A stretch of DNA of 64,000 bases, taken from positions 434,001 to 498,000 of the forward strand of contig NZ_JACCBH010000001.1 in the NCBI RefSeq assembly GCF_013409745.1, in the 5' to 3' direction. This document shows, piece after piece, positions 20,191 through 29,079 of this stretch. The notes under the pieces were generated by a model. That model did no database searches. It saw nothing but the letters and a program-made list of their open reading frames with translations, and had not been told where the DNA came from. Positions within the stretch are counted from its first letter, which is position 1, and every line of letters starts with the position of its first letter. Position numbers and translations under genes: made by a program. The DNA is from Microbacterium pseudoresistens (GTDB lineage Bacteria > Actinomycetota > Actinomycetes > Actinomycetales > Microbacteriaceae).

Positions 20191-20961
20191 ATGATCGAGC
20201 TGACGATCGCCGACGACGTCGCCGACGTCGTGCTGAACGCGCCGGACAAGCGGAACGCCCTCGACGCCGAGGCACTGCGCGAGCTGGATGCCGCATACGC
20301 CGAGGCGGAGCAGGTGCGCGTGCGCGCCCTCGTGCTGCACGGCGAGGGCCCGTCGTTCTGCGCGGGCCGCGACATCGCCGGGGTGGATCCGGCCACCGAC
20401 AACGTGCCGGGCTACCTCGACGGACTGCTCACGCCGCTGCTGCGACGCATGTCGGCCTTCCCCGCCCCCACCTTCGCCGCCGCGCACGGCGCGTGCCTGG
20501 GCGTGGGGCTCGGGCTGCTCATCGCGACGGATGTGGTGTACATCGCCGAGTCGGCGAAGATCGGCTCGCCGTTCGCGGCGCTGGGAGCGCTTCTCGACTC
20601 GGGCGGTCACGCCCTGTTCGTCGACCGGCTGGGCGCGCACCGCACCCTCGACCTCGTCTACACCGGGCGGCTGCTCACCGGCGCCGAGGCCGTCGCGGCG
20701 GGTCTTTTCTCGCGAGCGCTCCCGGACGACGAGGTGCTCGAAGCGACGCACGCCGCGGCGACGGCTGCAGCCCACGGGCCCACCCAGGCGTTCCTGGCGA
20801 GCAAGGCGCTCGTGACGCGCATCCGCGACGAGCGCCTCGCGCTGTGGGAGTCGATGGCCGTCGAGAACGCCGTGCAGGAGGCGCTGCGCGGCACCGCCGA
20901 CTACCGGGAGGGCTTCGCCGCGTTCGCGCAGAAGCGCGCACCGCGGTTCACCGGGCTGTGA
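20191..20961 (+). CDS. enoyl-CoA hydratase/isomerase of the phenylacetate pathway (PaaG-like)
   Basis: 256 residues of the crotonase fold. Oxyanion-hole regions are CAGRDIAGV and AAHGACLGVGLGL. The catalytic loop reads GALLDSGGHALF: an Asp rather than the Glu pair of hydratases, matching PaaG, which isomerises the 1,2-epoxide to the oxepin. The 17-bp gap after paaE and the shared strand make it the sixth gene of the operon. Ligase (paaK), paaZ, thiolase and dehydrogenase genes are not in the window. PaaF-type hydratase activity remains possible. Confidence 0.85.
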   Translation: MIELTIADDVADVVLNAPDKRNALDAEALRELDAAYAEAEQVRVRALVLHGEGPSFCAGRDIAGVDPATDNVPGYLDGLLTPLLRRMSAFPAPTFAAAHGACLGVGLGLLIATDVVYIAESAKIGSPFAALGALLDSGGHALFVDRLGAHRTLDLVYTGRLLTGAEAVAAGLFSRALPDDEVLEATHAAATAAAHGPTQAFLASKALVTRIRDERLALWESMAVENAVQEALRGTADYREGFAAFAQKRAPRFTGL

Positions 20962-20964
20962 TGC

Positions 20965-20980
20965 CGCGGGTCGACCCGCG
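20965..20980. terminator. short palindrome between convergent genes (possible terminator)
   Basis: Perfect 16-bp palindrome CGCGGGTCGACCCGCG in the 27-bp gap between the paaG-like gene and the phosphoribosyltransferase gene. There is almost no loop and no U-tract, so termination is only possible. Confidence 0.4.
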
Positions 20981-20988
20981 ACATGGGC

Positions 20989-21498
20989 TCATGCCGTGGG
21001 CGGCAGACCCAGATCCTCTTCGCGCACCGTGCCCCGGTAAGACCACGGGAAGTTGATCCACAGCGGGGTGTCCTTCCACGCGTAGTCGGGCTGGATGACC
21101 GTGCCCGGCTTCGTGTAGATCGTCACCGAGCGCACATCGGCGCCGCGTCCGCGCAGCAGATCGACGGCCAGGGCGAGGGTGCGCCCCGAATCGGCCACGT
21201 CGTCGACGAGCAGCACGCGACGTCCGTTCAGGTACTCCATGTCGAGTTCGGGAGGCAGCACCTCGGGCGCGTCGAGCACCGTGCCGATACCGGTGTAGAA
21301 CTCCACGTTGATCGCACCGCAGTTCTTCGCCCCGAGCCCGTAGGCGATGGCGCCGGCCGGCAGCAGCCCTCCACGCGCGATGGCCACGACCACCTCCGGC
21401 ACGAAGCCGCTGTCGAGAATCCGCCGTGCGAGGTCGCGCGTGGCCACCCCGAACCCATCCCACGTGAGCGTCTCGCGCCCGTCGTCTGCATCCGTCAT
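20989..21498 (-). CDS. phosphoribosyltransferase (xanthine-guanine type)
   Basis: 169 residues. The PRPP-binding loop RVLLVDDVADSGRTLALAVD is intact, and VVVAIARGGLLPAGAIAYGLG is the N-terminal PRTase strand-loop. NVEFYTGIG and the C-terminal PDYAWKDTPLWINFPW resemble xanthine/guanine or Gpt-like enzymes that salvage purine bases. ATG 21498 (MTDADDGRET) is preferred; upstream ATG 21516 lacks a ribosome site. It lies between the paa operon and a divergent ThDP enzyme and has no clear link to either. Confidence 0.87.
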   Translation of the reverse strand: MTDADDGRETLTWDGFGVATRDLARRILDSGFVPEVVVAIARGGLLPAGAIAYGLGAKNCGAINVEFYTGIGTVLDAPEVLPPELDMEYLNGRRVLLVDDVADSGRTLALAVDLLRGRGADVRSVTIYTKPGTVIQPDYAWKDTPLWINFPWSYRGTVREEDLGLPPTA

Positions 21499-21708
21499 CC
21501 CCTCATTCTCACCCATCCGCATCGCCGTCCCCGTCGCCGGCGCAGGCGCAGCGGTGCAGGCATCGACGCGGCGGTAGACTGGGGCCGTCCGGCGGTCGTG
21601 CACACACCGCCGCCGGTGCCCGAAAAAGGGGCACGCAGCCTGCGATGCCGCAGCGCGTCGCGCGAGACACATACGGAACACCACTCCTTCGTCTCGAAAG
21701 GCACGTTC

Positions 21709-23418
21709 ATGCCGACCGTCTCCGCGCACGTCGCGCTCACCCTCGCCCAGCACGTCGACCACGTCTTCGGCCTCATGGGCAACGGCAACGCCTATTTCCT
21801 CGACGCGCTGTCCACCCAGACCGACGCCTTGTTCACCGCCGTGCGCCACGAGCAGGGCGCGGTCGTCGCCGCCGATGCGCACTACCGCGCCTCGGGGCGC
21901 ATCGCCGCAGCCACCGCCACCTACGGCGCCGGGTTCACGAACACGCTCACGGCGCTCGCCGAGTCGGTGCAGGCGCGCATCCCGCTCGTGCTCGTCGTGG
22001 GCGACGAGCCGACCTCGGGCCCGCGCCCGTGGGATGTCGACCAGATCGCGCTCGCCTCGGCGGTGGGCGCGCGCACCTATACGACGGGGCGCGCGGATGC
22101 CGCGGCCACCACCGTCATCGCGATCGAGCATGCTCTCACCTACCGGGTTCCCGTCGTGCTCGCGATCCCGTACGACGTCGCGGCGCTCGAGGCCGGCGTC
22201 GTGCCCGAGGCGCCCGCGCCGCGCGTTCCCGTGGCGCTCGCCCCCGCGGGCGAGTTCGCCGACGGGATGCTCGACGAGATCGCTGCAGCGCTGCGCGGCG
22301 CCGAGCGTCCGTTCCTGCTCGCCGGGCGCGGGGCGTGGCTCGCCGGTGCAGGGGACGCACTGGGCGCCCTGGCCGATCGGGTCGGAGCCCTGACGGCATC
22401 CACCGCGCTCGGCCGGGGTGTGTTCCCCGCCGCGGAGTACGATCTCGGGGTGACGGGCGGGTTCGGCGCCGAGGGCGCCATGTCGCTCGTGCGGGAGGCC
22501 GACGTCGCGGTCGTGTTCGGCGCATCCCTCAACCAGTTCACGATGCGCTTCGGCGAGCTCTTCGCACCGGGAACGCGCGTCTTCCAGGTCGACGTGGCCC
22601 CCGCGGCGACGCACGCGCACATCGGCGGGTTCATCCGCGGCGACGCGCGGCTGGTCGCCGAAGCGCTCGTCGACCGTCTCACCTCCGCGAGAAACCCTTC
22701 TCTGCATGAGAAACCCCGCTCTAGGGGGTTTCTCATGCAGGAAGGGGTTTCTCACCGCGCGCCGTGGCGCGATGCGGATGCCGTCACCGCCGCCCGCGCG
22801 TACGCGCCCGGCAACGAGCTCGCCCCCGACGGCCGGCTCGATCCCCGCTCCGCCGCCCGCCGCATCGCCGAGCTGCTGCCCGACGACCGCGTCGTCGTCT
22901 CCGACGGCGGGCATTTCATCGGCTGGGCGAACATGTACTGGCCGGTCGCGTCGCCGGATCGGATGATCATGGTCGGCACCGCGTTCCAGTCCATCGGTCT
23001 GGGCTGGCCGAGCATCGTGGGCGCAACCAGGGCCCGACCGGAGTCGACGGTCGTGCTCACCAGCGGCGACGGCGGCGGGCTCATGGCGATCGCCGATCTC
23101 GAATCCGCCGTGCGCTCGGCCGCCGGTCGCGGGATGGCGGTGATCTGGAACGACGCCGCGTACGGCGCCGAGGTCAACCTCTACGGGCTGAAGGGGCTCG
23201 CCGAGGGGCCGATGCGCATCCCCGAGGCCGACTTCGCCGCGCTCGGCACGGCCGCCGGCGGCGAAGGCGTCGTCGTGCGCCGCCTCGAAGACCTCGACCG
23301 GCTGGGCGAATGGGCCGCGGAGGATCCCGCAGAGCGGCGCTTCCTCGTGCTCGACCTGCGCATCTCCGGCGATGTCGTGGCTCCTTACCAGCAGGAGATC
23401 ATCCGCGTGAACTCCTGA
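21709..23418 (+). CDS. thiamine diphosphate-dependent enzyme (acetolactate synthase/decarboxylase-like) with an inserted palindrome
   Basis: 569 residues. N-terminal PYR domain with the catalytic Glu48 (AVRHEQGAVVAA), a central domain ending near residue 325, and a C-terminal PP domain with the ThDP/Mg motif TSGDGGGLMAIAD ... VIWNDAAYG. It resembles acetolactate synthase or 2-oxoacid decarboxylases; the substrate is unknown and no regulatory subunit is adjacent. Residues about 327-349 are encoded by a nested palindrome (22689-22753), which appears as extra linker between the central and PP domains. GAAAGG about nine bases before the ATG supports the start. Confidence 0.9.
   Translation: MPTVSAHVALTLAQHVDHVFGLMGNGNAYFLDALSTQTDALFTAVRHEQGAVVAADAHYRASGRIAAATATYGAGFTNTLTALAESVQARIPLVLVVGDEPTSGPRPWDVDQIALASAVGARTYTTGRADAAATTVIAIEHALTYRVPVVLAIPYDVAALEAGVVPEAPAPRVPVALAPAGEFADGMLDEIAAALRGAERPFLLAGRGAWLAGAGDALGALADRVGALTASTALGRGVFPAAEYDLGVTGGFGAEGAMSLVREADVAVVFGASLNQFTMRFGELFAPGTRVFQVDVAPAATHAHIGGFIRGDARLVAEALVDRLTSARNPSLHEKPRSRGFLMQEGVSHRAPWRDADAVTAARAYAPGNELAPDGRLDPRSAARRIAELLPDDRVVVSDGGHFIGWANMYWPVASPDRMIMVGTAFQSIGLGWPSIVGATRARPESTVVLTSGDGGGLMAIADLESAVRSAAGRGMAVIWNDAAYGAEVNLYGLKGLAEGPMRIPEADFAALGTAAGGEGVVVRRLEDLDRLGEWAAEDPAERRFLVLDLRISGDVVAPYQQEIIRVNS
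22689..22753. repeat. nested palindromic element A, in frame inside the ThDP gene
   Basis: Two 29-nt arms (22689-22717 and 22725-22753) are complementary at 26 of 29 positions around a 7-nt centre. The three mismatches fall at arm positions 10, 12 and 13. Each arm holds GAGAAACCC twice, 19 nt apart, so the element has four copies of one word, two per orientation. It is read through without a stop as linker residues about 327-349 of the enzyme. Confidence 0.9.
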
Positions 23419-23448
23419 CCGGAACTCGACACCGACAGACATCGTGAG

Positions 23449-24069
23449 TCAGAGCCAGCCCTTGTCCTGAGCCATGCGCACGGCCTGAGCACGGTTGGCG
23501 GCGCCGACCTTGCCGATCGCCGACGACAGGGTGTTGCGCACGGTGCCCGCAGAGAGGAACACCTCCGCGGCGATCGCTGCGGCGCTGCGGCCGTCGGCGG
23601 CGAGTCGAAGCACCTGCCGCTCGCGTTCGCTGAGCGGATTGGCGCCTTCGAACAAGCTCGCCTCGGCGAGCGCGGGGTCGAGCACCCGCAGCCCCGCGTG
23701 CACACGCCGCACGGCATCGGCCAGCTGCTCCGCGGGAGCGTCCTTCACGACGAAGCCGTCCGCACCGGCCTCCAGCGCGGAACGCAGGTAGCCGGGTCGC
23801 GCGAAGGTCGTGACGATGAGCACCCGGGTCGCCGAGCTCGCCGCCCGCACCGCCTGCGTCGCCGCGATCCCGTCCATACCGGGCATCTGGATGTCCATGA
23901 GGCAGACGTCCGGATGCGCCTGCGCGACCACGCGCACGGCCTCCGCCCCGTCGCCGGCCGTCCCCACGACGGTGAGATCGTCTTCCAGCTCGAGCAGGGC
24001 GGCGAGCGCCCCGCGGAGCATCGCCTGATCGTCGACGACGACAAGGCGGATGGGCGTTGTGCCGCTCAC
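23449..24069 (-). CDS. NarL/LuxR-type response regulator
   Basis: 206 residues. Receiver domain with the acidic pair in VVVDDQAML, phospho-acceptor Asp in DVCLMDIQMPGMDG, and Lys in VVKDAPAEQL. C-terminal LuxR-type HTH: NPLSERERQVLRLAADGRS ... LSAGTVRNTLSSAIGKVGAANR. GTG start overlaps the kinase stop (GTGA). Partner of the adjacent kinase. The two follow an ABC transporter in one four-gene operon, so it probably controls that transporter or responds to what it exports. Confidence 0.94.
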   Translation of the reverse strand: MSGTTPIRLVVVDDQAMLRGALAALLELEDDLTVVGTAGDGAEAVRVVAQAHPDVCLMDIQMPGMDGIAATQAVRAASSATRVLIVTTFARPGYLRSALEAGADGFVVKDAPAEQLADAVRRVHAGLRVLDPALAEASLFEGANPLSERERQVLRLAADGRSAAAIAAEVFLSAGTVRNTLSSAIGKVGAANRAQAVRMAQDKGWL

Positions 24070-25238
24070 CACGTCACCTCCACACGCGTGCCACCGCTCT
24101 CCGGCGCGCTGACGGCAAGGGTCGCGCCTCCCGTCGTCGCCCGCTCCCGCATCCCGCGCACCCCGTTGCCCTCCGCGCCGCCGACCCCCCGGCCGTCGTC
24201 GATCACGGCGAACGTCCCCGGCGCGATCCGCACGGTCATGGTCCGCGCGCCGGAGTGGCGCAGCACGTTCGTGGTCGCTTCGCGCAGGATCCAGCTCGCC
24301 GTGAGCGACTGCGCGGGCGACAGAGCCGCGGCATCCCCGTCGACGCGCAGCGCGATGTCGGCGGCGCCCAGGGCGTCGCGGCACGACCGCAACTGATCCG
24401 AGAGCGTCGCGCTGCGCACGCCAGCGACGGTCGCCCTGACGCCCGCGATCGCCTCCGCCGTGAGGGACTCGATGTCAGCGAGCTCGGCCTTCGCGCGTTC
24501 CGGGTCGCTGTCCATGAGGCGGCGCACGAGCTGCGCCTTGAGCTTCACGACCGTGAGGGAGTGACCGACGAGATCGTGGACGTCGCGGGCGACGGCCTCG
24601 CGCCCCTCGCTCGTGGCGAGTTCGAGCCCCAGCCGCTCCGCTTCGGCCGAGCGGATGATGAGGCTCGTCGAGACCGTGTTCACCACGCCCAGCAGCACGA
24701 TGATCGCGAGAACCGATGCGTACGAGAGGCCATCGGGCAGCAGGAACACCAGCACGCCCGTGACGCTGACGCTCGCGGCCGCCGTGACCCAGTGCGCGAG
24801 CCGGTTCAGGCCGTAGGAGGCGAACGACATGATGAACGGCAGGAAGCCGACCGCGTATCCGCCGATACTGGGGATCGTCAGTGCGGCGCACGCGATCATT
24901 CCGCCGAAGGCGGCCCACTGGATGGGCCTGGGCGGATCGACGAGCCCTCCGCCGCCGAAGCTCATGCCGTTGATGAAGCCCGCGACGTAGACGACGACGA
25001 ACGCCACCAGCGCCGCCCACCCCGTGACGATCCATCCCTGTGACGCCTCCGAGCGGACCAGCTGGATGAGCGGGTACGCGAGGAAGACGAGCCAGATCAC
25101 GGCCATCAGCCAGCCGTAGCGCTCCCACGGCGACCCGGACCCCGGCCGGGGCCGCCGCGCGCCGGACGCCGCCCATGCCGCCGGCGCGGCGCCGGCCGCT
25201 GAGGCCGACACCGCGTCGCGGGTCACGTCTTCCGCCAT
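24066..25238 (-). CDS. DesK/LiaS-type sensor histidine kinase
   Basis: 390 residues. An Ala-rich cytoplasmic N-terminus is followed by about six hydrophobic segments (about 42-190) with very short loops, so signals are probably sensed in or at the membrane. Then HisKA_3 dimerisation with the phospho-His in ARDVHDLVGHSLTVVKLKA, and an ATPase domain with ILREATTNVLRHSGA (N box) and VIDDGRGVGG (G1). It lies 10 bp after the permease gene and overlaps the response-regulator start. Confidence 0.94.
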   Translation of the reverse strand: MAEDVTRDAVSASAAGAAPAAWAASGARRPRPGSGSPWERYGWLMAVIWLVFLAYPLIQLVRSEASQGWIVTGWAALVAFVVVYVAGFINGMSFGGGGLVDPPRPIQWAAFGGMIACAALTIPSIGGYAVGFLPFIMSFASYGLNRLAHWVTAAASVSVTGVLVFLLPDGLSYASVLAIIVLLGVVNTVSTSLIIRSAEAERLGLELATSEGREAVARDVHDLVGHSLTVVKLKAQLVRRLMDSDPERAKAELADIESLTAEAIAGVRATVAGVRSATLSDQLRSCRDALGAADIALRVDGDAAALSPAQSLTASWILREATTNVLRHSGARTMTVRIAPGTFAVIDDGRGVGGAEGNGVRGMRERATTGGATLAVSAPESGGTRVEVTW

Positions 25239-25248
25239 GCAGTCGACC

Positions 25249-26004
25249 CTAGCGGCGCGACCGCGAGCGCTTGACGCCCGCCGCGACGAGCACCGCGAAG
25301 ATCACGAGCCACACCACGACGTTCAGCACGACCCCCCAGAGCGGATCGGTCTGCCCCGTAGTCAGCACGCCGTCGGTCAGCGGCCAGCGGCTGAGCGCCA
25401 CGAAGCCGTACAGCGGCGTGAACCGGGCGATGTCGAGCATGACGCCGTCGAGCGGGATGAAGACGTTCCCGAAGAACGCGAAGAAGGTCATCGAGATGGA
25501 TGCCAGTGCCGCCGCGGAGTCGGAGTTGAAGAACAGGCCGACGCCGAGACCGAACAGGCCGTAGATGAGGCCGATGCCGAGGATGATGCCGGCCGCCGCC
25601 CACCAGCGCCAGGCGTCCGTGGCCTCCGCCCCGGTCGCGAGCCCTGCGGCGAAGACGAGAATCACGGCGAGCGCGGCGAACGAGACCGCCGTGAGCAGCT
25701 TCGTCATCGCGTACCCGGCCGTGCCGAGCGGTGTCATCGCGAGCTGGCGTCCCCAGCCCTGCTTGGCCTCGGTCGCGGCGAGCGAGGTGAGCGAGCTCAT
25801 CGCGACCGCTGTGCCGTACGCCGCCATCGACACCATCACGTAGAACTTGACGTTGCCGTGTCCGGCGGAGATGTCGCCGTAGCCCATGCTCGCGCCGAAC
25901 AGCAGGTACATCGCAACCGGCATCGCGAGGGTGAAGGCCAGGGTGTAGGGGTTGCGCACCTGACGCATCGCCTCGACGCGCATCATCGTGGGTGAGATGG
26001 TCAT
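25249..26004 (-). CDS. ABC-2 type permease
   Basis: 251 residues with about six membrane segments and the ABC-2 layout: MRQVRNPYTLAFTLAMPVAMYLLFG near the N-terminus and a Phe/Gly-rich ISMTFFAFFGNVFIPLDG stretch late in the chain. Partner of the ATPase encoded two bases upstream. With the kinase and regulator genes downstream it forms an ATPase-permease-kinase-regulator operon of the type that senses or exports membrane-active compounds (family knowledge; cargo unknown). Confidence 0.92.
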   Translation of the reverse strand: MTISPTMMRVEAMRQVRNPYTLAFTLAMPVAMYLLFGASMGYGDISAGHGNVKFYVMVSMAAYGTAVAMSSLTSLAATEAKQGWGRQLAMTPLGTAGYAMTKLLTAVSFAALAVILVFAAGLATGAEATDAWRWWAAAGIILGIGLIYGLFGLGVGLFFNSDSAAALASISMTFFAFFGNVFIPLDGVMLDIARFTPLYGFVALSRWPLTDGVLTTGQTDPLWGVVLNVVVWLVIFAVLVAAGVKRSRSRR

Positions 26005-26006
26005 GA

Positions 26007-26963
26007 TCAGTCCTCCGTCAGAGCCGTGAAGGCGGTTTCAAGGGTGGGGGCCGCGATCTCGAGATCGTGCGCGCCGGCGTTCAGCAGAACGGATGCCGCA
26101 GCATCCGAGTCGGCAGCACGCAGGCTCACACGGCCGGCGTCGATACGCACGTCGCCGATTCCCTCGGTCCGTTCGAGCCGGAGCACCAGCTCGTCCGCAC
26201 CGCCTGCGGGGAGGTCGGCGGAGAGCGTGCGGCCGCCGAGGTTCGCACGCAGCTGTGCGGTCGGGGCGTCGGCGACGATCACTCCACGATGCATCACGAC
26301 CGTGCGGCGGGCGAACTGCTCGGCCTCTTCGAGATAATGGGTGGCGAACAGGATCGTGCGTCCGGCATCTGCATCGGCGCGCATGACGTCCCAGAAATGG
26401 CGGCGGGCGGTGACGTCCATCCCCGCGGTCGGCTCGTCCAGCACGAGGATGTCAGGATCGGCCACGAGCGCGAGCGCGAACTTCACCCGCTGCTGCTCGC
26501 CGCCCGAGCACTTCGAGATGCGGCGGCGCGCGATGGGCGCCAGATCCGTGCGGTCCAGCACCGCGGGGACGCGGGCGAGGGCGTCGCCTCCGTGCAGGGA
26601 TGCGATGACCTCGACGGTCTCGCGCACGCTGAGGTCGGAGAGGAGCCCACCGGTCTGCAGAACTCCGGCGATGACGCCGGCCTTCGCCGCCCGTGCGGGT
26701 CGCTGTCCGTAGACGGCCACCGATCCTGCGCTGGGATCGGTGAGTCCCAGCAGCATGTCGAGCGTGGTGGTCTTGCCCGCGCCGTTCGGCCCGAGGAGGG
26801 CGGTGATCTCGCCGCGACGGATGCTGAGGTCGATGCCGGCGACGGCCTTCACCGTGCGCTCGCCGAGACCGAAGTGCTTGTGCAGCCCTTCGATGGAGAC
26901 GGCCATCTCGGACGCGTTGGTCGATGTGGATTCGTGAGTCTGCGTTTCCGCTGCTGTGCTCAT
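26007..26963 (-). CDS. ABC transporter ATP-binding protein
   Basis: 318 residues. Walker A GPNGAGKTTTLDMLLG, signature SGGEQQRVKFALAL (preceded by KC), Walker B DILVLDEPTAGMD and switch ATHYLEEAEQF. The last ~90 residues are the extra domain seen in drug and antimicrobial-peptide exporters of the DrrA/CcmA type. About 25 polar residues precede the ATPase core. ATG 26963 has GGAGG just upstream. First gene of the exporter/two-component operon. Confidence 0.94.
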   Translation of the reverse strand: MSTAAETQTHESTSTNASEMAVSIEGLHKHFGLGERTVKAVAGIDLSIRRGEITALLGPNGAGKTTTLDMLLGLTDPSAGSVAVYGQRPARAAKAGVIAGVLQTGGLLSDLSVRETVEVIASLHGGDALARVPAVLDRTDLAPIARRRISKCSGGEQQRVKFALALVADPDILVLDEPTAGMDVTARRHFWDVMRADADAGRTILFATHYLEEAEQFARRTVVMHRGVIVADAPTAQLRANLGGRTLSADLPAGGADELVLRLERTEGIGDVRIDAGRVSLRAADSDAAASVLLNAGAHDLEIAAPTLETAFTALTED

Positions 26964-27058
26964 GCCTCCAGCCTGGCCGCGCGGCACTCCGGAGTCCGGA
27001 GGGTGGTGTCACCTCGTTCGCATGACACGTGTCACGCGCATCCGCCCCACCGACGCCG

Positions 27059-27119
27059 GTTCAGGTCGCGAATCGTGCCGCTCCGGGGCCGCAATAACGG
27101 CATCCTTTGCGACCTGAAC
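27059..27119. repeat. palindromic element C between two minus-strand genes
   Basis: 22-nt arms (27059-27080 and 27098-27119) match at 18 of 22 positions: an 11-nt outer arm GTTCAGGTCGC, a mismatched middle, and an inner TGCCG, around a 17-nt centre. It sits 37 bp after the hydroxylase stop and before the ABC ATPase start. There is no U-tract, so it is not a typical terminator. Unlike elements A and B it lacks the repeated word 19 nt apart. Confidence 0.7.
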
Positions 27120-27155
27120 GGGACGAGGTCCGCATCGTCTGGGATTCGGACCGTC

Positions 27156-29024
27156 TCAGGCCGGCAGGAACACACCCTCGAGGAACTCGGCGAGCTGGGC
27201 CGTCGCGTCCATCGGCAGGACGGCGGCCACGTACTGATCGGGGCGCACGACGACGACGACCCCGTCACGCGACAGCTCGCGCTCGTCGAAGATGTCGGTT
27301 CGGCACCACGCGTTGGGCGCCGCCGAGTACACCTTCTCCCAGTCCGTGAGTCCCAGCGAGCCCGTCTTCGGCAGGAACAGCTCGGGCGATGCCAGCTGTT
27401 CGACCACGTCGAAGCCCTCCTGATAGACGACCTTCGCATCGATCACGGCATCCGCGTCGGCATCCACCGGCGTGACCCGGGCGATCAGCGGCGTCACGGC
27501 CGACGCCCACTCGCGGACCTTCGCGCCCCCCGCATCGGCGAACGCGTACACGCGCCAGCGTCCGTCCGCCTTGGCATGGTGCCCGAGGTGCACGACGTTG
27601 CCGTCGCAGACGCGGACGACCTCGGACGACGTGAAGCGCTTGCCGATCGGGAATCCGGCGGCGAGCGCCTGATGCGCAGCATCCCCCGTGATCGCCGACG
27701 GCGCGTACTGGGTCATGAATCCGGAGGGGAACTCGGCGGTGGCCAGGTAGTAGGTCGCGAGATCCTGAGGATCCGAGATCTCCTCGGGCTTGCGGGCCAT
27801 GAGGCTCGACCACTCGCGGTCGAAGTCGATGAGCTGCTGGGCGACGGGCCGGCGCTCGGCCGCATAGGTGGCCAGCAGCGACTCCGGGCTGCGCCCGGTG
27901 AGCACCGATCCGAGCTTCCAGCCGAGGTTGAAGCCGTCCTGCATCGACACGTTCATGCCCTGACCGGCCTTGGCGCTGTGCGTGTGACAGGCGTCGCCGG
28001 TGAGGAAGACGCGCGGGGTTCGGTCGACGCCCTCGGGCACGTCGTCGAACCCGTCGGTGACGCGATGGCCGACCTCGTAGACGCTGTGCCAGGCGACCTC
28101 CTTCACGTCCAGCGTGTACGGGTGCAGGATCTCGTTCGCCCGACGGATGACCTCCTCGATCGGCGTCTTGCGCACGGCGTGGTTGTCGCTCTCGGGCACC
28201 TCGCCGAGGTCGACGTACACGCGACTGAGGTATCCGCCCTCGCGCGGGATGTGCAGGATGTTGCCCGCCTTGGCGTTGATCGCGCACTTGGTGCGCCAGT
28301 CGGGGAAGTCCGTGTTCACGACGATGTCCATGACGCCCCAGGCGTGCGCGGCGATGCTGCCCACGTGCACCCGCCCGATCGCCTCGCGCACGCCGCTGCG
28401 CGCCCCGTCGCAGCCGGCGACGTACTTCGCGCGGATCGTGCGCTCCTCGCCCTCGCGGAGCCCGGCCGAGTATCGCACGCGCACCTCGACCGGGTACTCG
28501 CCCTCCTCGTGCACCGTGAGTCCGAGGAACTCCACGCCGTAGTCCGGGGCGATGCGCCCTGGACCCTGTGCGGCCGCCTCGGCGAAGTAGTCGAGCACGC
28601 GCGCCTGGTTGACGATGAGGTGCGGGAACTCGCTGATCTTGAGTCCGTAGTCCTCGGTGCGGGAGGTGCGGATGATGTTGTCGGGCTGCTCCGGATCGGG
28701 CCCCCAGAAGTTCATCCAGCCGATGTTGTACGCCTCGGCGACGATCCGCTCGGCGAAGCCGAACGCCTGGAAGGTCTCGACGCTGCGCGGCTGGATGCCG
28801 TCTGCCTGCCCGAGCACGAGGCGGCCGTCGCGCTTCTCGATGAGGCGGGTCGTGACGTCCGGATACTGCGACATCTGCGCGGCCAGCAGCATGCCTGCAG
28901 GGCCCGATCCGACGATGAGCACGTCCATCTCGTCGGGAAGGTCTGCGGGCCGGTCGATGCCGGTTCCCGCGGCGTCCGCGATCCGGGGATCACCGGAGAC
29001 GTACCCGTGGTGATGGAACTGCAT
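27156..29024 (-). CDS. FAD-dependent aromatic hydroxylase (phenol 2-/3-hydroxybenzoate 4-monooxygenase type)
   Basis: 622 residues. FAD-binding dinucleotide motif DVLIVGSGPAGMLLAAQM (about 34-51), the DG motif in AKYVAGCDGARSGVR, and the ribityl-contacting GD motif VFLTGDACHTHSAKAGQGMN. The C-terminal ~170 residues form the thioredoxin-like dimerisation domain found in phenol hydroxylase and MobA. It probably ortho-hydroxylates an aromatic acid to a catechol. 3-hydroxybenzoate or a hydroxyphenylacetate is likely given the homoprotocatechuate operon downstream; the substrate cannot be read from sequence. AAAGGATCG supports ATG 29024. Divergent from an IclR gene. Confidence 0.9.
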   Translation of the reverse strand: MQFHHHGYVSGDPRIADAAGTGIDRPADLPDEMDVLIVGSGPAGMLLAAQMSQYPDVTTRLIEKRDGRLVLGQADGIQPRSVETFQAFGFAERIVAEAYNIGWMNFWGPDPEQPDNIIRTSRTEDYGLKISEFPHLIVNQARVLDYFAEAAAQGPGRIAPDYGVEFLGLTVHEEGEYPVEVRVRYSAGLREGEERTIRAKYVAGCDGARSGVREAIGRVHVGSIAAHAWGVMDIVVNTDFPDWRTKCAINAKAGNILHIPREGGYLSRVYVDLGEVPESDNHAVRKTPIEEVIRRANEILHPYTLDVKEVAWHSVYEVGHRVTDGFDDVPEGVDRTPRVFLTGDACHTHSAKAGQGMNVSMQDGFNLGWKLGSVLTGRSPESLLATYAAERRPVAQQLIDFDREWSSLMARKPEEISDPQDLATYYLATAEFPSGFMTQYAPSAITGDAAHQALAAGFPIGKRFTSSEVVRVCDGNVVHLGHHAKADGRWRVYAFADAGGAKVREWASAVTPLIARVTPVDADADAVIDAKVVYQEGFDVVEQLASPELFLPKTGSLGLTDWEKVYSAAPNAWCRTDIFDERELSRDGVVVVVRPDQYVAAVLPMDATAQLAEFLEGVFLPA

Positions 29025-29079
29025 CGTCGTCGATCCTTTCCGAGCCGCGTCCGCGCGGTCTTGTACGTATCTCTCGAAT

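Noticed and set aside
22677..22756. TCTCACC at 22677-22683 and 22750-22756 as target-site duplication around element A
   Set aside because: The copies are 73 bp apart, which is not a multiple of three, so a clean duplication would shift the frame of the enzyme. Seven bases can recur by chance.
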